Below, in pieces: positions 47,071-57,813 of a DNA stretch of 64,000 bases. How positions within the stretch are numbered: the first letter of the stretch is position 1; each line of letters opens with the position of its first letter. Made by a program: the position numbers and the translations under genes. The stretch covers positions 33,750,710 to 33,814,709 of the forward strand of contig CM032120.1 in NCBI GenBank assembly GCA_018894105.1, given 5' to 3'. The notes beneath the pieces were generated by a model. The model was not told the DNA's origin. It saw only the letters and a list, made by a program, of their open reading frames with translations, and ran no database searches. Origin of the DNA: Jacaranda mimosifolia. Its lineage: Eukaryota > Streptophyta > Magnoliopsida > Lamiales > Bignoniaceae.

Positions 47071-47885
47071 TAGGGGTAGGACCGGATTTTGGGTACTTGA
47101 CCTAACCAGGTAATAGAGATTTGGGATTGAATTTTTGAGATTTTTTGGATACCCGATTAAATTGGGTACTCGATGTATTAAAATTGGGTCGGGATTCAAG
47201 TTTGAATGCTGGACTCGATCAAGTAATTAGGTACTTGATTAAAAGTAAAAAATAAAAATAAAAATAAAAATAAAACTTAATTAAGTTAGGGGCCTTAAGG
47301 CGACCGGGTGCAAACAGTAATAAGCATATGTTCTGTCTTTTTCTTTCCCTGGCCAACCCCAAGCAAATTCCCAAAATCTCAATTTATTCTACTGCAACTC
47401 GCTCGCCCCAAGCTCCCAATCCCAAGCCCGTTGCCAGTGCCTGTCAGTCGCCACATTTGTCTCTGTCGTCCAAAGTGCCCGTTGGCCTCAAATTGTTCAC
47501 TTCGTCACAGCCCCAAAGCAACTATATGTTGTCTTCAATGGTCTTTTTCTTTCAAATAGCTAATAAGGATGATTTGTCTCCAATGGTATTCTTTTGCACT
47601 TCTAATTGCTTCTAGAGAATGGGCTCTGGACTTCGAATTTGGTAAAAAGTGAGAATGATTATTTATTATAATTTTCAATTGCTTCTAACTTCAAATTGCT
47701 TTTGGACTTGAATTTGGAGAATTATTATTTTTTCTTTTTCCTTATACCCGAATATCCGAATATAGGATCGGAATATTATAGGTACTTAGTCAGCAACTGG
47801 GTTGGGATTGGGATAGAAAATTTTGATCCCGATCAACTGGGTACCCAACCCAATCCCGGTAATCCTAGCTCAACAACCACCCCTA
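47071..47885. mobile_element. hAT-type non-autonomous element C
   Basis: The left end is TAGGGGTAGGACCGG and the right end, read inward, TAGGGGTGGTTGTTG. The flanking eight bases are identical, AATCTAAT at 47063-47070 and 47886-47893. Subterminal GGGTAC/TGGGT motifs lie in both orientations. The central part, about 47330-47540, is much less AT-rich and is open in two frames. Confidence 0.88.
47330..47540 (+). other. Coding-like insert inside hAT element C
   Basis: A cytosine-rich block, open on the plus strand in two frames. One frame reads SLANPKQIPKISIYSTATRS and continues with LSLSSKVPVGLKL, rich in serine and proline like an organelle-targeting N-terminus. No family was recognised. Capture of a host gene's 5' exon is possible but unproven. 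Confidence 0.35.
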
Positions 47886-47926
47886 AATCTAATGGCTACT
47901 GTGATTTGCTAATCAAGCAATGATTC

Positions 47927-48672
47927 TCAACCAACAAATTTATCAGTATCAGCATTTATAGGAGGGCTGAGCTTCTCAAAAAATGAGTTGAACTTCTTCC
48001 CTTGATTCTCCAAGTATGATGACATAAGTGCTTCTATACCAATATCTACAAAGTCAACTAGTTTTTGTTTCTTAAAATTACTTTTCTTGGATAAAGATCC
48101 GCTAGCGTTAGTAGGGACCTTTGAGTTAACCTCCACCTCGATGTCTTGATCATTGTAAATAGGCAAACTATCACCTTCTTGGACTATATTTACTTCATCT
48201 CTTACTGCAACTCCCAAAAATCTCTAACCATTGTTCATAATAAGGCCAGGTCTTGAAATACATATTCTCGGCTAACGGGTCACTCTGCCAGGCACTTGAT
48301 ATGAATAAACCAAGTAATCATTATATAACACAACCTCTAAAAAGTGTATGACCTAATAAATTGCCATATTATTTAAGTCTTACCTTTAGATATTCATGCC
48401 ATAGATCATACTCAACCTTTATATTATATGTGCCTGAATCCCATCCAAAACCACTTGTATGCTTGCAGTACTTCTTCCATACATGCACTTTGGAATCCCA
48501 TCCAAAACCACTTGGGAAATGTCTCCAACTTTTTATGCTCAAGAATGTTCAGAAAACCACATTTGAAACTTCCATCTACTTTCAAACTAGTCATGACGAT
48601 GTCTCTCAACCCTACAAGCAAAGCTTGTTCCTCTTGCAATGTCCATGTTCTATGTGTCTTACTTATTACCAC
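47927..48672 (-). pseudogene. PIF/Harbinger ORF1-type Myb/SANT-like gene
   Basis: The minus strand starts MVISKTHRTWTLQEEQALLV (48672 downward), followed by GLRDIVMTSLKVDGSFKCGF, the Myb/SANT-like (Myb_DNA-bind_3) domain. It continues YDLWHEYLKVRLK to a donor at 48384 (AAAG/GTAAGA). A ~99-base intron ends GGCAG, and exon 2 opens at 48284 with SDPLAENMYFKTWPYYEQWL and EIFG, the second conserved block of the family. A frameshift follows near 48215. The remaining 96 residues (NIVQEGDSLPIYNDQDIEVE, then SFFEKLSPP near the end) match the acidic tail of such proteins. In PIF/Harbinger transposons this protein helps the transposase bind DNA and enter the nucleus. A duplicated KWFWMGF block suggests a local tandem duplication. 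Confidence 0.75.
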
Positions 48673-49027
48673 CTTTTATTTATCTATAGTTGTCCTCACA
48701 TCCGTCCACCTGTATAACAAAAAACATTACATGATAGATCATGTGCGATTAAAAGTAATCCAAGAAACAATAAGCTTAAGAGAAAATAATTAACTAATTA
48801 AGCATGGAAAATGACTAAAGAAGCATTGCGAGACACGAAAAGTAGTCAAGACAGTAGACATTCTTCAAATAAAATATCCACAACGGTTACAAGTAGAGTA
48901 AAAGATCAAATCTAAACATACAAGTTACAGGTTTTAGGATGGTTAGGTCCTAACAACCATCCACTCAAACCTAAAATCCCATCCACTCATTGTATATGAA
49001 GTATGCTAAAGCATCCCTCCAAGTAGC

Positions 49028-50222
49028 CTATGCAATAGAGGACTTAATAGAATCTATATAATCAAACATATCATCATCATCTGCAATTATCTCCTTAGAA
49101 ATTTCCATCTCTAATGGACATTTGGCATGGTCATGCGTATGTAGTTGTGCAGATGAGCGCATGCCATAATAATGTGATATTGGACTTGAATTGGATAATA
49201 GACAGGGCTGCAAGAACTGCCCATCTTTATTTAAGCAAATTAATTGCACATTCAATTATGTTACATGCCTTATAGTGCTTCATATTAAAGTGTTCTTTCA
49301 TATTCTATGGCACGCCAAGCCTAGATTGCCATTTCTTTAAATGATATCTTCTCAATGAGGCGGAAGAAAACCCTCTTCATTAGCACTCCATCAACTAAGT
49401 AATAACATCCTACAAGATTGAAAATTATTAGACATGATCATATAAGGTAAAATGATAAAAACTAAATTGTATAGTTTATTGATGAATAGAAACAAAATCG
49501 AAACAATTATCATATGTCATACTAGTAGGAACTTGAAAACCACTAGACCTTCTTACGACATCTCAAAGCACATGGCTATCCGTAGCCGAACCCTCCCAAC
49601 TGCTGAGTATAGGCACAAAGTTCATGTTCCAATCACAAACTACAAGAAAATTCATCGAAACCAAACTTTTTCTTAACCTATATCTAACTTGTTGTGCTTC
49701 TCTCACCCTCACCTTAATATGGATTCCATCAAGTGCACCCAGACAACCCTATTAAATGCATAATGTTCCTGTAAATTAGCAAAAGCACATGTATACAAAC
49801 ATAAAATATCTTGATTATAAGCATCTCATTTAAGATTATGTAGTCCAAGATAATTTACCTGAAAGTAATGCCATCGTGAATTATTACAATCTTCTCCAAC
49901 AAAAATCGGGTTAGCCAATAATATTGGCCTAAATTTGAGGAGTGCATTCGAAACCTTGTTAACAAACTTAATAATTTTGTACACCGATCTCTTGAAATCT
50001 CCCTTTACAATATGATTTTTTTATGGTGTGATAGAATAGAAGAAATATTGTAAATTGTTCCTGAATGCTCACATGTCTACTAGGAAGCAAACCGCCCAAA
50101 TTTTCTAACAGGAAACACAATCGTGCAAATGCATTTGTATTTATTGTACAATTTTCATCAAAAACCTCAATTTTCTCTCTTAAATGCTCAATTTATTTTG
50201 GGACCTTCATCGTCATACTATA
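49028..50222 (-). pseudogene. PIF/Harbinger DDE transposase
   Basis: Three exons can be read on the minus strand. Exon 1 (to 49859, donor CAG/GTAAAT) has FARLCFLLENLGGLLPSRHV followed by SIQEQFTIFL. Exon 2 (49748-49523) has GCLGALDGIHIKVRVREAQQ with the first aspartate, LRKSLVSMNFLVVCDWNMNF and SSWEGSATDSHVL with the second. Exon 3 (from 49409) has YYLVDGVLMKR, then ACNIIECAINLL with the glutamate, AALSYYPIQVQY-like and HLHNYIR-like blocks across frames, and an acidic tail DDDDMFDYIDSIK. This is the HARBI1-like nuclease of PIF/Harbinger elements, the family that also produced ALP1. Stops near 50200, 49580 and 49340 and frameshifts inactivate it. The start is not certain; element ends were not found. 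Confidence 0.85.
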
Positions 50223-51329
50223 ACGAATAATGATTGAGCATCGTCTACAGTGTATGCACCTCATGTATGCATGATAGAGAGTGTATGCAATGTAAGTAGA
50301 ATCCACATAAATTTGATGAATCATCATGAATAGAAAAATGAAACGATGGGTCTCATGATCCATATCTATCATACAACAAATTTAAGGTGAAAAATCCAAA
50401 TTACAATTTCAAACAACAACACTCATCTCAAAGATGATATAGCACCTATGACTTAAGAACTTTTACCATAAAGCAAACATTTCAGAAATGAATGTCAGTG
50501 TCTTCATTTTTCTAAACAAACATAAAACATGAGCAATTCCTACAATCCATAAAATTTAATTAGCACCACCAACACCACAAAATTATTCTTAGAAATCAGT
50601 TGAAACAACAACATTTTTACATATTTGTAGCCTACTTTTTCAGTTTGATAAAAAAAAAAATCTAACATCATTGAAACATCCTCAAAACATGAAATCGATG
50701 TGTTCAGACAAATTCAGAAGTCCCAAAAAATTGTTCCAAAGTAAGCCAAAATGGTTTTTTTTTTTTCACATTAGCCGTTTCTTAAAGTTGTGTAATCTGC
50801 TACTGTCGTAAAGCATAGCCCTAAGCCTCTTGTCAAATCAACAATATAATACAAAAGGAACGAAGGAAGGGTGTAAGAATCTTAAAAATAATCAAGGTAA
50901 TGTAACAAGTGATATCTATTTCCAATTGATAGGAAGCCTTACGCTCAACAATACTTTTGCCTGCCTTAGAAAATCTGAAGAGGATATGTTAGGGTCTTGC
51001 ATTTTGTGGAGCTCCTTAGGATATTCTAGTAATTAATGCAAATAATTTATGGGCGAAAAGGGCTTTTTACAGCAAAATGGAGAAGGTTTTGTTAAGTGTG
51101 ATAAGTTAATCGATGGGGGTTTACTTATATTGTATATTAAATTTAGATATATAAGCCTACAGATTTTACACAGGCCTATGGGTAAACAAACACACAAACC
51201 AAACATAGGACTATCCTTGATAAATTTACCTTATCCTTAGGTATACCTCCAAACAAACTTACCCCTAGACTCGTACTTTTCCATAACCTAATTGACAATT
51301 ATTGGGGAGCCGATTCCAGCATGCAACCA
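50223..51329. other. Flank upstream of the Harbinger transposase
   Basis: AT-rich, no gene. The right terminus of the Harbinger element should lie here. Sequence at 51180-51290 has CAAACAAAC motifs that could belong to such a terminus, but no partner was found on the left. Confidence 0.4.
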
Positions 51330-52700
51330 TCAAATGGAAGCTATAAAAGGCAGGCTCTTTCTTTTAATCAGTGCTTTATACTCTGCTTCATTGTCCAATG
51401 CATGGAAATTAGATCTCCCAACAGTCAAGTGAAAGGTTGGTACATGATCCATCCATATGTAAGGTCCAATTGATAAGGGAACTCTGAGTTCTATATTATA
51501 CGCACTCCGTCTCTGCCATTTTATCATAGCCTTGGCGGTGTTTAACAAATTGCTTGGGATGATTTCCACCTCTTTGGGGGGTTTTTTCAGCTTCGCGCTT
51601 GCATTTATTTGTTTTCTTTTTTGGTTGCTCGCCTCTATAGTTTCTTTATTGAATTCAATTGAAGAGGGATTGATTTTTTGCTATAGAGTACCTGCCATGC
51701 TTAGTTGGAGATAAGCATCATAGAGTAAGGTATCTATAGAGCTTTCACTATTTATTAGAATCTTCCTCACCTATGAGTCAACTAAAGAGGCTAGGATTAT
51801 TAAGGTATTAGTGTGTTCATCTCTTCTGTTGTAATGGAATTGCCAATGTTTCTCCAGGCTCGACTTCTTGGGATCATCTATGACTTTTCTAGTTGTTGGG
51901 TGCCCTTAGGGTCGTTCTTTATGGGTATTTGCCTCGCCTTGTAGGATTATCCATCATCTTTTATGGCTCTCCATGGGAGTTGTTGTTTCTCCAGTATGGA
52001 TACACTTCTCGGCTCAAATCAAGAGCTCTTCCAAAGTAGCTGAGTGCTTGACCACTATAGGTTTCTTGAAACTCCTATGTCTCACACCATATTATATGAT
52101 ATTGAGTAAGAATTTTGACCTAAGATGAGGAATCACATTTACTGTCTAAATGAAATACTTCCATAGGTTTTCCCCTTCTTTTTGCTTTATGGTGAGCGAG
52201 TGGGCTATAGTCTTGGGGAATGTCCCATTAGTCAAAGAGTTATCCAAAAAGCATTACACCAACCTCTTTAGTTTGGTAATAATTCCAACAAGAAGCTGGT
52301 TAAGCCAAACGGCGACATGTTCTATTAGGCGTACAATTGCAAGCATGCCATGTTGTCATCTAAGTACCCTAAGGATCTCCAATTCCATCAAACTTTAAGG
52401 TATTGGTCACCTTGGATCTGTAGTGGCGGCTAGCCACAGAGGTCTAGCTATTTATTAAGCTCTGGGGATGGCTATGGTGCAACCCCTTTCTGATCTAATT
52501 GCTAAATAGGCGATTGACCCTAGGGAAAGCGCCAGCCTAGTCACCCATCTCCAACTTTGAGCACTTAGAGGAGGACGCCCCACGGATATTGTTGAATGGT
52601 ATATAAGACCATCATTTTTGCTGCAGTCCATGCTAGGGCATTTCCCGCCAATACCATCATGGCCTCCTAAGTGATCTGCAAGATGGACTTTCTGGGTTGC
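51330..52700 (-). pseudogene. Second Tat-type gypsy fragment (gag, protease, RNase H)
   Basis: On the minus strand, from high to low coordinates, gag blocks appear: LKFDGIGDPLGYLDDN-like, MACLQLYA, CFLDNSLTNGTFPKTIAHSL and TIKQKEGENLWKYF (about 52470-52140), then ATLEELLIxAEKCI. The protease follows as ILINSESSIDTLLYDAYLQL (about 51770-51710), matching the ILVDNGSSADILFYDAF form of Tat elements with the catalytic D-N/G-G lost. After a short spacer the sequence reaches an RNase H block, HALDNEAEYKALI (about 51400-51360). Reverse transcriptase is missing between these. It is a different family from 12264-24469. Fused unexpectedly, it is an internal deletion derivative. Confidence 0.7.
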
Positions 52701-52942
52701 GGCCTCCAGTGATGGGTATGGGTCGAACGCTTTGCTCAGCTACCGGATAGAAATGTGCATTCGGTCAATTGTTCTTCACCTTTCCACCTTGGGGTACCAC
52801 TAGAGTGCTGGAGTCTCGAGCTCTAGATGTCATCTGCATCCTCAACATTCCTTACATCGAAAAAGAGTTCCCATATATAGCGTGAAGATAATGTTGCATG
52901 AAAATGGAGTCAGCGTACTTTTCAAAAATCAATAAGATGTGT

Positions 52943-53210
52943 TGGGCTTCTACTTTTAGAATGTACTTGCGTAGAGTCAAAGCTCATGTTTGCGAATGAT
53001 TGAGTAGATGCCTTTTTAACTTCGGGAGTTGTTATTAATATTAATTGAGTCCTTGGTAAGTTTTAGCCCAATTAAGATTAAGGGCCTATCTTGGTAGGTT
53101 TAAATTGTTGGGCCCATTGTCCCTTTTCTTATTTATCTTTTTAATTAAGTCACTTATTTGCCTTTTACTTTCTACCCTTAGGGTCTTATTTTGCCGTATC
53201 AAATTCTAAT
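52943..53210. repeat. Dispersed repeat copy, Helitron-free
   Basis: This copy is homologous to 10084-10660 and contains the unoccupied Helitron site at about 53030-53050 (TATTAATATTAATTGAGTCC). It lies just upstream, in transcriptional sense, of the minus-strand gypsy gag fragment. On that strand a TATATATGGG lies at about 52870-52880. An LTR or leader origin fits, but no LTR boundary was found. Confidence 0.75.
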
Positions 53211-54261
53211 TCTTGAGTAATTAGCAAACAATGTACTGTGTGGCTATTAGCTCAATCGCTTAGTACTTCTGCCAAATACTTAGCAATTGCATGTGATTGT
53301 TGTGTCATACTCACATCCCAACCACACATGAGGGAAAACTTTAGAAGTATAATCCAATAAAAGGGAAACTCAATTTCATTAATGGCATCAAATGTACAAT
53401 AATTGGAGCAATGCTAGACATTGAGAGGGACTTCAATAAGACTCACTATTACCACACTTTAGCAACTCATTCTCCCCAATAGCCAAATTGAGGTAGTTTT
53501 CTGTTGCAAGCCCCAAGATGATCCGCGTTATGAATGGGCATGCTTTTCAAATTAATATGGACTTTCTTGTGCAGTTTGTTTCTCTAATATTCTAACTATT
53601 GGTTTAGGTTTCTTTTTCTTGTTTTTTTTTTACATTATATGCTCTTATTTTTTGTTGGGTTTTGGTTGTTTATGGGTAATGTGATGAGATTGTATTGACT
53701 TGGACTTTTAGTATTTGTCATTTGAAATTAAAATAATTTTTATAACTTTTGTTTGTTTTATTACATATCATATTTTGGCATTCAGCCTAGGAAATTAGCT
53801 TTAAATTGATATTTTAGTTGGTTTTAACTTTTATGACTCTTTTATTAATTGAATTTCAATAATAAGTTTTTGATATTCTATTAAGGAAAATACTATTAAT
53901 TGTGCTTTATTGCTACTCTTTTACTTTGTAATTGAGTTTTTGCTAATTGAGATATTCTTAATTAGGTGTCTCATTAGTAAGTTTTTATTTGGAATTGCTA
54001 ATTATGTGTATTTTAATCTTTTTTATGTAGATACAATTGGAAAAATTGTAAATTTTGATTGTGGTGCCATGAATGTTGTGCCTTTTAGATATTATTTTGG
54101 GGTTGTATATATTATCTTGATTATGCTATTTACAAAAAGTATAGATTATTTTGGTTATGAGATAGAGCATCTTGACTTTAGTTCAATATACTAAGTTAGG
54201 TGCACTCCTATGTCCGTGTGGAAAGTCTCTACACTTAGTCAAATGAGCGGTCTAAGTTCTA
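53211..54261. other. AT-rich unassigned sequence
   Basis: No recognised gene. A plus-strand open frame at 53910-54194 is made of phenylalanine, isoleucine and tyrosine from T-rich DNA and has no family resemblance, so it is probably not a gene. Confidence 0.45.
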
Positions 54262-54269
54262 GTGCACTT

Positions 54270-55294
54270 TAGGTATGGCAATATGGTAGGTTTGATAGGA
54301 CCCAAAATCTGCCTGCCACGCCTTCCTCTTTGAACCCCCCTACTTCACTTTAGACTCCTAACCCAGTAGGACAATCTGCCAAACCCATTTTTCTTCTTTC
54401 TTTTCTCTTTTAAATTAAAATATATAAATTTTCTAGCTCATATATTATCAAAATTGATTAAGATAAATAAATACAAGGGTTATTTATACATGTTGAGAAA
54501 AGTGGAATCCAATAGATAAGTTTTTAACACTCTTTCCTTAAATATAAAATAAAATATCCACCTTAGTTAATTGTAATATATTCTCCATCATTTTTTATAG
54601 TGATTGAGAAGGTATTTGGCTAAACCTATTTAAAAGATCTTATAAGTTCTTATATCTTATAAGATGTTTTTGGAACTTATAAAATGTTAGATCTTTTTTT
54701 AAAAATAAGTTTTCAAAGTGTTTGGTTAAAATAAAATCGTGGAGCTTATAAGATGCTAGTAATATTAATTTTGTAATTAATATTATTAAAATTAAGGGAA
54801 CTTGTTAAAATCCTAACAATAAGTTAGGAACTTCTTACTTTAAAAAAAAAAAAAGAAACTTATAAGCTCATAACATCTTATTAGAGCTTATAAGCTCTTT
54901 TCTAAAAATATTTACCAAATACTTTTTTACATCTTATAAACTCTCAAATATTTTATAAGATGTTTTGAGAAACTTATAAGCTCAACAAAACACCTTTTGA
55001 ATGAGCAAAGTGTCACTTCTTCACTTAAATGTGTGTATGCTATTATATACCCTTTTTTATGTATTTTATGTATATCTATTATATTTAATATGAATAATAT
55101 ATTTTATATATTTCTTATGAGGGCAAGTTTGGGGTGGGTTTACTTAAATCTATAACTCATCCCAAACTTGACTTGGTCCATAAAATTAGGACCCTTTACC
55201 CACTCCAAAACACATTTATTTGACTCCTAACTCACCCCATTGGGATCGGATTCAGGATGGGAACTTGGTTTACCCGATCCCATTGTCATGCCTA
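54270..55294. mobile_element. hAT-type non-autonomous element D
   Basis: The left end TAGGTATGGCAATATGG pairs with the inward-read right end TAGGCATGACAATGGG. The flanks are GTGCACTT (54262-54269) and ATGCACTC (55295-55302), six of eight matching. Subterminal blocks carry GGG-CCC and (A/T)CCCA motifs in both orientations. Inside, at about 54610-54990, TTATAAG/CTTATAAG motifs repeat many times in both orientations. There is no gene. Confidence 0.8.
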
Positions 55295-55302
55295 ATGCAC
55301 TC

Positions 55303-55439
55303 AGTCAAACTAAATTTAAGTCATGCCACTAAAGGTCGCCAATATAGCATTTGATGGTTAAGGAATCATTGAGAGTTTGTGAATTTACACCTTAGGCCAA
55401 GATTGAAGAGTAGATAAATTTGAGAAAAAGTAGCTCATT
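55303..55439. other. Short spacer between hAT element D and the CACTA element
   Basis: No recognisable feature. Confidence 0.5.
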
Positions 55440-55682
55440 CATTACAAAAAATAAACATGTTTGTGGGGTTTTTTTTAGTGGGGGTTACTATGAACCCCAC
55501 TAATCATCTTATTTTGTGGGGGTTATTAAACTCCTCCTAATTAATAATAAAAATTAAAAATTTTTAGTATTTAGTAAGAGTTTAACTATGGGGCTTTAAC
55601 AATCCCCACACATTAACAATAAATAATATTGAGAAAAGAAATAAAAATTATTTAAAATTAACCAAAAGCAAACAAAACCCTT

Positions 55683-55830
55683 ACGTTCACAGCCCGCGCC
55701 TCGCCCCCAACCTCTACCGCGCCCCTCGTCCCCATTGCCCGCCGCTGTGCCTTGTCCCCGTTCTCCGCCGCCGCGCCTCGGCCCTATTATCCTCCACCAC
55801 GCCTCATCACTCTCAATCTTTACTGTGGTA
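55683..55830. other. GC-rich block in the CACTA element
   Basis: About 150 bases of repeated CCGCGCCTCGNCCCC-like sequence in AT-rich surroundings. It is followed by T-rich, intron-like sequence with TTGCAG and TTTCTCAG acceptor-like strings. It looks like a plant 5' exon or leader. The minus-strand glycine/arginine-rich frame across it (55596-55847) is a composition artefact. Confidence 0.4.
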
Positions 55831-56205
55831 AAGCTGAATTTTGCCAAAGCTTTTACAATTTTTTCCCCAGATTTCTATGGTTTGTGATAATTAAGTGAAA
55901 TAAATGATTGTTGCAGATTTCTGAAGAAATTATAGAGTTTTGTGCTTTCCTGCAGTTTTTCTAGCATGTTTCTACTTCTTTCTCAGGTACTTTCCAGATT
56001 TGTTCTTTTGTAATGTGATTGTGATCTTTTGTAGTGTGATTGTGATTGTGATTTACATGCTCTGAGAAAAGAATTATATTTTGTATATAATACGTGCTCT
56101 GTTACCATTCTATGCTCCAAATGTATGCTTGTGGTAAAATTAAACATATATCAGAGTGTTTTAGCAATGTTGTTAAAGGTTCTTGCAAAACTTGCAAAGA
56201 AATAG

Positions 56206-56283
56206 AGAGAACTGCGAGAGGCACATGCTGAAATCAAAGCATTGAAGTACTCTGAACGCCTTAAAGAGAAGGCAGTTGAAGAG
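56206..56283 (+). pseudogene. Captured exon resembling MAP70
   Basis: The plus-strand frame reads RELREAHA followed by EIKALKYSERLKEKAVEE and then a splice donor (GAG/GTAGAA at 56284). Microtubule-associated protein 70 of plants has the same block, of the form RELxEAxAEIKALxxSERxREKAVEE, near the start of its long coiled coil. A stop (TAG at 56203) directly precedes the block, so no protein can be made through it. The following MAP70 coiled coil (LTEELxKxDEKL) was not found downstream. MAP70 proteins bind cortical microtubules. The fragment is short, so chance or another coiled-coil protein cannot be fully excluded, but the donor after AVEE fits a real exon end. Confidence 0.6.
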
Positions 56284-57295
56284 GTAGAATAATTCATAAT
56301 CTATATACCAATCTGAACTTTATACAAGTGAAATACTAACACTGCCAAATAGGACTTTTTGGCTTTTCTCAATGTAACCTGGGTTTGGTTGCTCTCTACA
56401 TAGAGGCAAGGGGGTTAGGTGACTTAGGTATGTGGAGGGTTGAACTGGATGTAAAACTGGACAACGAACACATGTTTAAAGCTAAAAGATGTTGGTTTGT
56501 GTTCTTTTTTTTTCTTGTTGTCTACCGTGCCAAACATCCATGTTGTGTTGCTTTCTGCTGAAAAATAGTAGGCAATGATTGTTTCATATATATGCTAGCA
56601 TTATTGAACTAGATTTATTTATTTATTTGATGTGGGGGTGGGTTGGGTTGGGGGAAGTTATTCTTGACAATTGCTCGAAGCTTCTTGTCTAGAACATATT
56701 GTTAGGTCATCAATTCTTCATTTGCTAATGAATAATGATAGGAAGTCATTAAAAAAGTGCTTTGTCCTCCTTTTTGCTTTCCAGATTATTTTGTTGTGGT
56801 GGCCTGATTAATTTCATGAGCGTAAATAAATTGATTCTTTCTCACGTAAATGTTGCTTATACATATATTCTTTCTCACTTTTTTGTTTCCTTAAGTTTGC
56901 TCGATTTTTCGGGTGCTTAATTCCTTTGATTGAGCATCCTGCTTGAAGTTTGCAGTTGTGTTTTGCTGTGTTTGACCAATATTTGTGGATAATTTGGTTT
57001 CTGTACAGAGACAGTGTTGCTAGATTGAATTCTTTCTAATCTGATTGGAATATTTGAGAAAAAAAAAAAAGCATGATACAAACTATTAGAAGAGAGAATC
57101 GTATTGTTTTGTATATTAAATAGCCATATTCTCTCAAAGGTGAAAAGTCCTAGAAACTTTCTAAAATTTACAGCCATATGGATTTCTAGGTTGCTTGATC
57201 TGATCCAGGCAAAGAGAATTCGTATACCAGGGACGATTAATTTGGCTGAAGTTAATAAACTTATTTCATTGCTGAGTTTGCTGAGTACTGATTGA

Positions 57296-57326
<31 letters not shown>

Positions 57327-57776
57327 ACTGCATGTTGTAGTTGAAGATTATTACTTATATGTATGCAATGTTTAAATTTTTCAATAACTAGTAAACATTT
57401 CCTCCAAAAATACCATATGACCGTTCTTGCATGTAAAATTCTTTGAAACATAAAGCAGTGTCTTCAAATGTTTTCCTTTGGAGCATTTGGTGTGGAAGCT
57501 TGACAAATGTGAGAATTTTCTGAATGAAGAGTGTTCTAAGTCACAAGGAATAAAGATAATATTATGATGGTGATGATGATGTTGATGAATGAGGTATGAT
57601 TTGTTCTGTTGAGCGGTTGACATCTCATATCCACTTTCTCCACTCAGACATTATTACTGTCTGTCTCTGTTTTTTCATCTTATCTTTGTGGGGGGTTGTT
57701 TGGGTGGTTTACATAAGACTTTCCTTATAATGCTTTTAAATTAATTACAAGATAGATATATTCCAAATATCTTAGA

Positions 57777-57813
57777 TTCCCTTTCCCTTTCCCTTTCCCT
57801 TTCTTTCTTTCTC
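57777..57813. repeat. (CCCTTT)n microsatellite
   Basis: Four to five copies of CCCTTT followed by CTTT units. Confidence 0.9.

Noticed and set aside
53910..54194. 94-residue hydrophobic plus-strand frame
   Set aside because: T-rich DNA gives Phe/Ile/Leu/Tyr-rich frames by chance; there is no domain and no supporting context.
55596..55847. Glycine/arginine-rich minus-strand frame
   Set aside because: It arises from the GC-rich block of the CACTA element and has no family resemblance.
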